A stretch of 64,000 bases of DNA from Clavelina lepadiformis. Its lineage: Eukaryota > Chordata > Ascidiacea > Aplousobranchia > Clavelinidae. Position 1 is the stretch's first letter, and each line of letters opens with the position of its first letter. The notes beneath the pieces are model-generated. The model was not told where the DNA came from and made no database searches. It saw only the letters and a program-made list of their open reading frames with translations. Both the position numbers and the translations under genes were made by a program. Below are positions 50,094 to 61,316 of this stretch, one piece after another. Where the stretch lies: assembly GCF_947623445.1 (NCBI RefSeq), contig NC_135242.1:21514001-21578000 (forward strand), in the 5' to 3' direction.

Positions 50094-53000
50094 TCAAGTA
50101 TCTTTCGATTTGACTTGCATTGGTAACAATGGATTGAACTTCCTGTAAGTGACTGAAAATCCACTGGAGTAAGAACGTGACTCCATGTTGTGAAGAATAG
50201 TGAGCGTGTTTGAGATGGACGTTAATACAACAGCTGCTTTTTCCTCGTAGGCGGTAAGATATGATCCTTGGAAATTGTAGAGAAAATTGTCACCATCTAA
50301 GACCTGGAAGTGTTTTAATGTTTTCGTTATCAATAAAGTGTACTAAAATATTAAAGTTTCATTATTTTATTACAACCATTTTAATAATTATTTGATTATG
50401 TTTAAAATTAGAAACTTTAAAACTAAAATAAGTAAAAACAAAAATCGAAATAAAACAAAAAGTTAAAATGATTGTAATTTTATAATAATGTGTAATGGTA
50501 GAACAACATAACTATTACATCGGACAAACATCGGAAAACTAAGCTTACAAAAAAAATCAAGGCAAGATTTAACCTAATGTGATAGAAATAATGCTATTCA
50601 TTAAATATATAGTCAGTTTAGATTTAAACTCATGCAAGCAATACATCTTTAATCATAGTCTGGCTATGTTTTTGCTTGGTCTTTAAGTTGGTGAGCTTAA
50701 GCTTACTTGTATACGAGCAAAAAATTGGAGATGGATAAAAATGTATATTTGAATTCGGGATTCTGGTGAAGTCAGAAAGTTGTACCGACAATTGACTTCT
50801 TCAGGTGTCCTTCTATTGAGAAATGAAATCGTCTTGTACTTGGATCTTGCAGTAAGCTCCCGGCTACAAACTAATTTATGATAATTGAACATTGTTAAAA
50901 ACTTAAGTGAATAGAAGGAGATTTGCATCACAGATGTAGATCACACAGAACCTTGTGTAACATTTCCAGCAAACTGGTCCAATCCATCGTTTGAATGGAA
51001 ATAAATTCGAAGAACATCTTTCGATGATATGAAACGCTGAGGTAGACTGAAATTACCTTCCAGCTTGGCAACTGTCTTCGAGTTTTCCATTACCTAATCA
51101 AACAGTTGCCAATAAAAGACATCTTGCAAAAATGCATCTCCAAAAATCCATTTAGTTATATAACTTGTAACGAAAATGAGTTTCCGTGAAGTCTACACAT
51201 GGCGTAGTCACCTCCAAATAGCTTGTTGGACTATTGAAGTGAAGTTGTATGATGTTCAACTCAATGCGTTTGAAATTATATCCGGCCTGCAAATTCCAGA
51301 AGTTATCTTCGTCACTTTCACATCTTGATGAGTTGCACATTGTCTGAGATGAAATTATCCCTCCAAAAGCACCAGGGTCATTCCAACCGCTATTGACCAC
51401 TATATAGCAAAACAACATTGCACCTTGTACCTACTTTGAAAACTGGAAAGCACCTATAGGCTCAAAACAAGGCTTACAAAGGTCAACAGCTTTTTAATAC
51501 CTTCTTTGCATGACGCAACGAATCCTTTTGTAGCAGACAATTGACAACGATTAAGTCGTATTCTCACAACGTTTGAACTTGATACAAGGGTTAAGTTTGA
51601 TCTTGATCCACTGTATTTGCCCAAACTTATCATCTGGTCGTAGACCTACAAACAAAATAGGTTTTTATTCGGGGTATTGTAAACAGTATTAAAATAAATT
51701 CGGCATAAAAGGCCGTTTTAATTTTAATTTCTTAACTTGCATTTTATTGAAACAAAGAAAGAAGTAAATAATTCCAGAAAAGCTTTGCGATCTACCCGCA
51801 ATGCAGTTGACTTCTCAAATGCGTGAAGAAACATCAAATCGACTAATAACGTTACATAGCTCATAGTGATAATAGGTTATAAAATCAAGTAACAAGCGAC
51901 TTACATATAAAGCTTCACGTTTTTTCTCATCTAAGTTGATGTCAAAAATCTTCAGTAAGATTTGTTTGTCGGAAGAAGTGGTGATTATCCAATCGCATGT
52001 TTCGGATGACAGTCCAAGCCGATGAGTAGTTGAGAGATCTTCTATGTAACCAGGTGAAGAAAAACGTTGAAAAGAAGTGTTGGCAACCAGGACGAAATTA
52101 CATTCAGGGACCCCTAAAACATAAAGACATCTTCATTTCGATGAAAAAGAATCATATCATATTATAACCGCTTTGCTGTTATTGACAAATGAGAACTCAC
52201 ATTGTTTGTAAGTTGCCACGAAACCGCGACTAGTAGCAGAGTGAGACTTCGGTGCTGTGTAATGAAGCTGGATTGTGCTGCCGGTAGATGTCAGTCGATA
52301 TGTCTTATTAACTCTATCAGCACGACCAAAATACATGTCGCCATTGAATATCTAAAACAGAAAACTATGGAAATGTAAAATGTTTCATTTAGAGTAAGAT
52401 TTTAAGCTGATGGTGTTTTTGTTTTAATTCATAGAGCGTAATCGCAATATTGTTAATTTAAACAACTACTTCATTATAGAGATAGCAAGAAAGACAGAAA
52501 TATTTAAATTACTTATACATAATTTAAAAAAATAGAATTACGTCGACAAAAATTTAGTAAGACTTATTCATACGTTTCTTTACCTGAACATATCCGAAGT
52601 TAGAAAAAGTTCTCAAAGACATTCGTATCTTCTTGCCAGGTTGGGCGAGCAAAGTGTAAGTGCATCGTTGGTAAATGTTGAAAGGAAAGCTTTCGTAGTC
52701 AGGCGAGGCTAGCTTCATTGAAGCGGAACCGATGAGATTGTAAGTGACATTGCATGGAACTGAAAATGAGAGACTTTCAATGGTCTGCTTAAAAGAAATT
52801 TATAATTTATCTTTAACACTCTTTACAAATATACATAAATGAGAGTTTTTCATTACATAAAATGCAAGGTACAACAACCAAATTTTTCCTTTTAACTTAC
52901 CTCGCTTGAAAAAAGCACGATAACCGTATCCTTTCCAGTCATGAGTACTGTAACTTATCGCTAAACGATTTTCACTCGATACATAGTTGTGAGTCTCATT

Positions 53001-56000
53001 GGTAAATTTTTGCAGTAGTTTTGGTCCGTCGTAGATCTATTGACAAGAATTATTGTAAGTTATTTACCTTATTTCGACAGTGGAAGTCAAAGATAATACT
53101 GTCCACAAAAAACTTACTTCTACCCAGTTATAATGATACCAGTTGTCCTGATGTTCGCGACGGTTTGTGGAAGAAATATTGAGTATTACGGCGTAGCCCG
53201 GTGACGAAGTGATTTGAGAAAAGCACAGATTCGGAAAGTATCCAACGCGACTTTGTTGCTTGACTGTAACGTTCTGCCAAGAGTCTGAGGCGTTGTAATT
53301 ACCACCACAGGAATAAGATGCTAAAGTAAGAAGATAATATGTTGTCAAAATTTCAATCCAAAATTTTTATCATAATGGTCAAAGGAATTTCTCATTTGTT
53401 ACAAAAAGATCTGTAAGAACGGAAGAAAATCCCACCTGGGTGATAACTTGCTCGAAACCCGTTCCCGCTTACAGTTGAGTCTGAGTGATATTTTATCGTC
53501 AGACTTCCATGCTGGGACGTCACGGGTATCTCGCTTGCTTTTGCTATCGTGTAGTATCCAAGGCTCACAGAACCATCAAGTATCTGTTTAAAAATGTAGA
53601 AACTTTAGGTTTAATTGTCAAATTTACAATAGTTTTGAATAAAGTTAATCATCAGACACCCACTTCCAATTGTTCGTAAGATACATTCATTTTTATTCTG
53701 TGAAGATACAAGGACACTTGTTGGTCTGCTTGGGCTGTTATCGTCCATTGACAATCCATTTCTTCACCAAACTTTTGAAGGATTGGTTTACGCGGATAGG
53801 CGTAAGTTGGCGCGTGTATCATTAATACACGATCGTTTGCCATATGTTGGAATTTGCATACTGCGCGTTGGAAATAATATGCAATAGAGCAATTACGAAA
53901 CGGAAAAAAATTCAAAATTACAATTACCGAAATTTTTCTTGATTTAAGCATGACGTAAGCTTCTAATTTAAACATAAATATGTTGACAAACAATTGTTTT
54001 TGCCAACTCAACTTTCTACGAGGGCAGAGAGCCATAGACGATTAAAAAAAGTTGATAATAGCGCCATAACGTATACTATACTTAATCTATTAGTTATTAA
54101 ACTCACCATTATTGCGAGTAATTCGAAAACCTTTGCTCGCTCCACTCTCATCAGTGTGGTATTGGACAAAAATCTCATTTGTATTGGAACCAACTTCAAA
54201 AGTTCTTGTTACATTACCAGACAGTTTGGCAAGAATGGTTGAGTTTTTTAGGTAAAGCTTAAATGATTTCAATCGACATAAAAAATTGTAGAATAAACTC
54301 ACAGTAGCATTAGCAATAAAAAGCTAGCATTAAAATCACACTACAGTTAGCATTAAAATGCTGCGCATTACAGTAAATGCATCTAATTTTATTTCATTCA
54401 GACATCTTTCATTTAGCTTCCTTAGTTAGCAATAAAGCTACACTTAAACGTTTTTACTGAAATATGATTGCTCAAAGTTACAAATTTGTGTTTCCTTACC
54501 GTAACAAAATCACAACAACTTTCGGTATCGACTTCCACTTTTATTTTCAATCCAAATGAATATTGAGCTTGGAGATGATATACACAGTCAAATTCATGAT
54601 TTATCTGATTTGGGAAACCAGGCGAGGTTATGACTGCTTTTTGGGTTCCAAAAGTTGGCAACCAATGCTTACAGTATTCTAGAAATAAAAGAAATTTTCT
54701 GTGAGCTAAGAGGCAAATGAGAAATGTAGCTTACAATAAATGCTTTTTTGTTTGACAAACTTTTTAACAACGCTTTAACTATGATTAGCTTATATTCGAA
54801 ATAGTTGTGCTCTTGCAGATAATAATCTAGCCTGATAACATGCAACACAACATTTCATTTCAACCAGTTGAAAGCCGGGGAAATATTTCATTATTGCAGT
54901 AAGCCAAAGGCTGATTTAGTGGCGCCATGTAGTTAAGGAAAGTCGGCAAACGTCGGAGCCAACTGGGAGGATGGCAAATATTTCCTTTCGGAGTACAGCT
55001 TCCCGGAATTGAACTTGAAAACATGAACAAAAATGCTAAGGCGACAACTTCTTTTTTCTGATATGATGAATAATAGTGATATCATACAAAGAAATAAACC
55101 GTGAAGTTCGAGAATATTCAAGTTGATACAAATAAATTACATAATTATACAGAATATACAGTTAAAATGCATAAATTATTGCAGAGTACATATTATGATG
55201 TAAGATGATCGAAAACCGTGAAGTAACCCAAATATTTTAAAAATACTACAGTGCTTGTTGAAAGTTATCGTTAATTTTACAGCAGTTGCATACTTCCTGA
55301 TATATAGCTGTTGAATAAATGACAGACGATTCTTATGTAAAAAGAAAGTCTAAGCGCGTTTTCGAACCTGTCACACATCCAGTGATCTTCCATGAAAGCA
55401 AGTATCGAATCGAAATCAATGCTTCTTTTGTCGTCACCATTTCTTTTACGTTGGCGCTGAATACATTTCTTGTATTTTTTGTCTAAAATCTTATTTTGCT
55501 GCAAACACGTCTTCCGAAAAAACATTTTACCATCCTTCACTATTAAACATCAAATTATTCAACATATTTACATGCTGAGTAGAAGTCAATCAAATAAATT
55601 AGGTTGAACATAAAACTTTTACTTGATTTTTAAAACTTGAAAACTGAAAATTTACGCAAAGCGTCACAAATAAATGCTCCATTATTGCAATTTTATCCTT
55701 AGGCTATCGAAATATGAACTTATTCGAATTTATAATTTATTTTGCTAATTAACGTCGATGATTTGAAAACCAATAACCTGTTTCTTGTTGCTTGTTTGCT
55801 TTTTTCCGTCTACTTTGTTTCATGCATTTAAGTGTAATCCGTAACAGAGTTGAGTTTGGTCGAAGCAATTGTTTAACGCTTTCTTTCCAACAGGTGGGGG
55901 TGTGGCGTCCAGCTGCTTTACTGAGTGAAAAAACGAAAATTGAAATTTTAACCAAAACGAATCTCCTCAGAAAATTTTCAACAAATTTCTAAAAATACTC

Positions 56001-57316
56001 TATCTTATCAATATCTCCTCTACAATACAAGATACCCCAACAGAAGTTTTGTTGTCAAGAATATTCATTTTTAAACATAAAAATGCAAAATTCATTTTCA
56101 AATTTTACTCACCCGCAAGTTTGGTCTTCAGTTTTCGTAAACCATTCCGTGTCAAGGACCACAAAATCGACGATCGATTCGAAAGATTTATACATCATTC
56201 CTAACTAAATACAATATATGTCCGATGGATCTACTATAGTACGGTGTTAAATATAAAGTTTAAATTTTCAGCCTGCATAATAGTCAGACAAGTTTAAACC
56301 TATTAACTTAATTTTTCAAAACAGTAATTGGTTTGATTTAGTTATAACAAAACATCATAATCTTTTAATGTAACCCACATATTTATAAGCATGGTGGTCA
56401 AATGGTCAAGAAATTTTGACTTACTTTAACAAATATAGCCAGATTGAGAAAAATTAATGTACAGTGGACTTTATTGTTACAAACCAAGAATTCGAATGAA
56501 AATTGATAGAGTTTGTGTACAGACTATTCTTTTCCATCTGTAGTGTACTACAGTAGCTTATATCTCGCTTTGTAGCAAATAAAACTGACTGCAATCAAAT
56601 TAATAGTAAAGGGACGAGCCAACGTAGAAATCTGAAGTCCATGATTGAAAATAACACGCAAACAGGTTACACTGACTCGACAGTACAATCAGTGCCCGAG
56701 CCTACCGATAATTTAGAACAGTTATTTTTTAAAAGCACACTCGTTTAGTTTACCTAGGTTAGTTTTAGGCGTAATACTTTGCTAATTTCATAATATTACA
56801 TAACACAAATTTAGCAAACTTTCTTCAAATATGGTTGAAAAAGTTTACCTTGCTGCTCGAAAAACAGTTAATCAATTTTGGCCTTAACTTGCGAGTCCGG
56901 TAAGATATGTCCTTTCTTCTATTGCTCACATATTGCTGAAAACGGCAAGCTGCAAACGAATGTTGCATCATAGCATATAGTTTAGCATAAGTTGTTGGAA
57001 CCTGCAACCTATCAGCAAAGCTCTGTAGCGTCTGTTAATAACTTTTGCTATAAAGTATTTTGAACATCAGAACAGATACTTATTTCATCAAAACCGGCGA
57101 TTGTGCTGATTTTTTGAAAAGGGTGATCGAAAATGTTGTTTATTACAGCTTTACAACAATGTTTGTGGCATTGTTTCAAAATTGTGGTGTAACTGTAAAT
57201 ATGCATTAACTAGAAACATACATATAGAAGATTGCCAAGATAAGAAAACCGATAAAAAACTTACCATGGCAAGTTGAAAGAATAAGCAATAGCACAATTG
57301 CAGCAAAAACCTTCAT
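50094..57316 (-). CDS. Secreted multi-CUB protein D (1035 aa, seven CUB domains)
   Basis: Twenty exons in transcription order: 57316-57265, 56949-56849, 56204-56113, 55920-55778, 55539-55368, 55013-54865, 54678-54500, 54257-54107, 53860-53664, 53583-53436, 53320-53118, 53036-52901, 52759-52584, 52351-52201, 52113-51905, 51645-51501, 51399-51212, 51093-50952, 50870-50707, 50303-50094. They total 3108 bases, all in frame. A shorter signal peptide (MKVFAAIVLLLILSTC) precedes the cysteine-rich domain to residue 236. CUB1 spans 237-346, CUB2 347-461, CUB3 462-574, CUB4 575-683, CUB5 684-801, CUB6 802-911 and CUB7 912-1035. In CUB2 the paired cysteines seen in A, B, C and E (CCEQLE) are SYEQLE. The last exon is longer than in C and ends with a polar tail. 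It is parallel to C and about 3.7 kb upstream of it. It should be secreted. Confidence 0.9.
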
Positions 57317-58543
57317 ATTGAACTTTCCCTCAGTAGTCAACTTGACTTCTGAAACAAATTTGAGTAATAAACAAACACAACCAACAAGTGGTAATATTCA
57401 TGGTTAGCAATATTATAATATCACTTATGCTTCTGTATAACCTACCCTTTACATGTTACCAGCGTCGGCCTTTTTATTGGCTTCAAAGAAACGCACTTAA
57501 ATTATAATAAAGCTTCCAACAAATAATTTTCGTGGCTTATATGGGTATTTTCCACATTGCAAAGTGGAACCAATTAAAAAGCTGTTGATGATGGCGATTT
57601 CTATTGGATTGGTAATCTTCGAGCCAAAATGACCGAAATTTCCCAGTGTCAAAAACAGTCGAACGGAAGTATCAACAGGGTAAGGAATCAATTTATTTGC
57701 TATAAATTGTCCTACTTTATTTATCGAATCATTATTGCAAGAACTGAATTGCTGCCAACACAATGAATTATTTCCGCAATCGCTGTATACAACTTTCTAT
57801 CCAAGTTTGCAGGGATTCTATGCATCACCAGATCATTTACAAAGCTTGCATAAGAAATAGCCTACTTACTAGAGACTGTACTGTACTGCACTGTAAAACG
57901 TAACAATATTGACAACAATAATTTTCTCAAGAACTGGTTAAAAATGACAGCTTTTTTGCATCCACAAAAATCTTGCGCCCTATAGTCTTAATTTAGCTGG
58001 CTTAATATCTGAAGCAAGTTTCGTACAACCATGTCTGAATTTCTCAAAACTGCCCTGCAAAACTGTCAACTATGAACAATTTGTCGATTGCGACTTCAAT
58101 AATTTCTTTTCTTCCCTCCCTTTCGTTTAATTTAATTGCCTCTGCCTTTTCCGGTACCATGGCACCTACGGTCAATATAGACTAATGAACTTCCACTTAT
58201 TTCTCTAGAGCTCTATGTTACACTATATTTACCAACAAGCTCGAATTTTAGTTCAAAGTGTAAAAAACAGAAAAACGTGTACAACTCTTATGCTTCTGCT
58301 CTGAGACCAATAAAATTAACATGGCGAATAGATAACATCGTTGTCAATCACTAAGAGGCAGTAAAGATTTACAAAGATGTTCGGGGAGTACAAAAACAGC
58401 GATGTTTCAACTAACCCCGTGTTCCAACTAGCCCCGGTCTCCCCTACCTTTATTAGAATAATTTCCATCCAGTACACCGGCAATACGAAAGATAATTACA
58501 GTGATCTTTCTCCAATCACTCCGACTTTTGCTTCTTTTGTTAG

Positions 58544-58694
58544 ATTAAAAGTGGCCACGTCAACCTTGGCCGCGTCACTGGTCGCCAGAAAAGCACACAC
58601 TTGACTTCGAGCGGAAGCATGTTGCAGCTTCATTACACTGCAGCCAGGGCAAAGACTGCAAAAACAAGAGGATTTTTCGCTACATACCGACAAT
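58544..58694 (+). other. Orphan CUB4 second-half exon in inverted orientation
   Basis: This is 151 bases, exactly the length of the CUB4 second-half exon in A, B, C and D. It has an intact acceptor (ttttgttag) and an intact donor (caat/gtaaga). It reads open as IKSGHVNLGRVTGRQ and on to LQLHYTA and RGFFATYRQ. It leaves with CAA-T like C and D, not CAA-G like A and B, so it comes from the - strand family. The neighbouring CUB exons were not found on the + strand. It fits the missing CUB4 piece of gene E after an inversion. Confidence 0.82.
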
Positions 58695-59689
58695 GTAAGA
58701 ATGTTACTTAAAAACTTAAACTTAAACATATGACAAATCTTACTTATTTTTCCACTGTTGCGTACAGCTAGAGAACAACCCCTGCACCAAACTAAACTCA
58801 GCGCCAGCAAATGTAAAACACATGCATCGCACGGACAACGACTTTCAGTCGGAAAGCTGAAAGCAAGGTCAATGTCAAGTGTTTACCTCAACCATCGGAG
58901 GATGATGTCGAAAAGGACGTATGAAGTATCATACAACATGCTTTTATCTCCACTCGAAAAAATTTTATGGAAAAATTCATCTTATATATTGAATGGCCAT
59001 CGTAGAACACATTTCCTAGATATACAGTGGTTTGGCCTGGCACGTGTTTCAAGAATTTATTGTTCTGTCATGTCACTTTGAGGCTTTGTTAGGCTTTTAG
59101 CATGAGGTTTGTCTGTTTCGATAGGTTCTTTATATGCGGCTGCAATTGACATATAGCTAGGTAAACTGATCCAAAAAGTAGTCTAATATTCGGTAAGCCT
59201 TCGAACAACGTTGTACTTATTGTCCTCACCGATTCAGTATAACTCAGTTGTGCAATAGGCTAAGATTAATTATTTCCGATATAGCTGGAAACTTTTAGAA
59301 CACACCAACTTACCAGGTTTCCAGACTACGCTGATAAACTGCATATTGTATTTTGCTCTCCCTTCTTGAACACATCTCTTACATTTAAACATTATAGTTT
59401 AATACAACTACATAATTACAGTTACAAAACGCGTTACTGCCCAAAATATCCACATCACAATTTAGCCTACTTGTCAAAGTTTATATTCAAAGTGCAATTA
59501 CCTTAATTTTGTCTAAAATTTGTTGATTTATTATGTTCAACTATATTTAGTGCTACCTTGGGCGCAATAAGATCAAAATTTCCGACACAAATGAGATCCA
59601 TTGGAAATGAAAAAAGAGGAAATGTTGATAGCAGAAAAAATAATAGAGAGGTCGATATATGAAGTATTTTATTTCACAACTTGAAAGAG

Positions 59690-59865
59690 TTGTGTTTATA
59701 ATTTCTCAGTATAGTTTTACATAACTTTTTTGAATAACAATGAAATTGATAAAATAGATAAAACCAAGCTCGTTGCAGCCACAACAAATACGTGGCTTTC
59801 TGGATTCAATCTTCAGAAAATTTGACTACGATTTTGAAAAGCTACATGGTAAGCTTTGGTTGTCT
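59690..59865. repeat. Dispersed repeat, copy 2
   Basis: This matches 49135-49290 (tataatttctca, then an attgataaaatagataaaac run, then gattttgaaaag). It has one extra stretch of about 20 bases in the middle. No family assigned. Confidence 0.6.
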
Positions 59866-60202
59866 TCGTTGTGTATAGCAATGAACCTACCACTGGCCTC
59901 GAGAAGAGAACATCTCAGCTTCATTACGAAGCACTAAACCAAAAAAGTGCAAAGTATTTGTAACTTTATAGACTAGAAGTTAGAGCCCAGGTTTAATGTT
60001 ATGCAGACGTGTCAAAAATATTTAGTGTAAAAAAATAACAAAAGTAAATAAAATAACTTATATAATTTTATGCTTTTATACGTTGGCAAGGTTTAGACTT
60101 ACTAATACATTATTATTACTATTATTATATTATTACTTCTGAATATTGCTGTCACTGAAAAAGTAAGCTCGCGAAAACGTCGTTAACTCTGAGAGTGCTT
60201 TA

Positions 60203-60229
60203 TACTGATCATACTGATCGTACTGATCA
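60203..60229. repeat. Minisatellite, 3 x 9 bp
   Basis: Three copies of tactgatca, the middle one with a final g. Confidence 0.9.
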
Positions 60230-60995
60230 TAAATTAGCGTTAAATAGGACACATGCACTCGCATGGACAAAGTTATGCTTTCTTTTTGAGTTTTAATGCA
60301 CAAGTTTCTGCTCATTCTATATAACTGGCCGACTGAAATATTATTTTGTCATCCAGCGCTCTTCACTCAGAAGATCACTCCTTTTGAAAGCTCTTCAGAC
60401 ACGAGTTGTATTTCAGACGCAGTATGATATTTTAGCCAATGATGCAACAATTTCTGAACGAAATCTAAGAGTTGATCAGTGTTATATCAAGAGCATTATA
60501 AAATTCAAGAAAGGGCTACCTTCTGCACGCAGCTGCTTCATAGTAGGCTACAATGTATCCCGGTCATCTGATCAAAGATGACATCAATCTTAACTTTTGT
60601 TGTATTATTTTAGATTCTAAAACAAAAAAACAGTTTGCTTTTTCTTACCCAAACCAGGTCATGCAAGTCACGAAAAACTTGCTTGTGCGCCATGCACTAA
60701 TATAAGGACTGAGGGCTCATTTACTTATGGCAATATCATTGTGTATCGAGAATTTAGCATGATAGCAGCTCCTGCCCAACTGTCGTCTAATGTATACACT
60801 GCTAGCAAACGTGTGCTACTTTCGCAAAAGTCCATAAACTCAACGTACACATGCCGTGCTAAATGTAAAACATGAATAGTTGTGATTTTACAATGCTAAC
60901 TTACGATTTAAACAAAGCTGATCAACACTTTGCAACGTTGCAGTGTTTCTGCATTCTGTAAACACACTTTGTATAGTGGACAATACTAAACTTTT

Positions 60996-61015
60996 TACAG
61001 TACAGTACAGTACAG
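60996..61015. repeat. Short tandem repeat, 4 x tacag
   Basis: Four perfect copies of the 5-base unit. Confidence 0.95.
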
Positions 61016-61316
61016 TTCAATTTTCTACTATACTGTATACTATGCTTTAATGCAACATACTGTGCTGAAGCCTAGGTAAAGCATTTAACTAAGTAAATCA
61101 GTTTCAGCCGACATTGTCTGTAGTTTTAGATGAACAAACGACTGAACCAGCGTTTTAATTGTCAAACTTCCATAAGTTACACATGTTTCGCGTTATCGGA
61201 AAAAATATTTATCAAAACTTTTCAGCGAAAAACATCACTGTCCGGCGAAGACACAGTTAGTGGAATGCGGCATTTGACGCGCTGGCGCTTGGTCGTTACA
61301 GTGTTCAATAACTTAC

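Larger units (their letters stand above)
57317..61316. other. Region between D and the truncated gene E
   Basis: Four kilobases in which the 3' half of gene E would be expected on the - strand. Instead I find one orphan CUB4 second-half exon on the + strand (58544-58694), a dispersed repeat (59690-59865) and two short tandem repeats. No exon for CUB4 first half or CUB5-CUB7 was recognised on either strand. Confidence 0.6.

Noticed and set aside
58758-59081. A 107-codon + strand frame after the orphan CUB4 exon, considered as its next exon
   Set aside because: It has no cysteine pattern or turn motif of a CUB5 exon, and no acceptor gives the right phase with family similarity.
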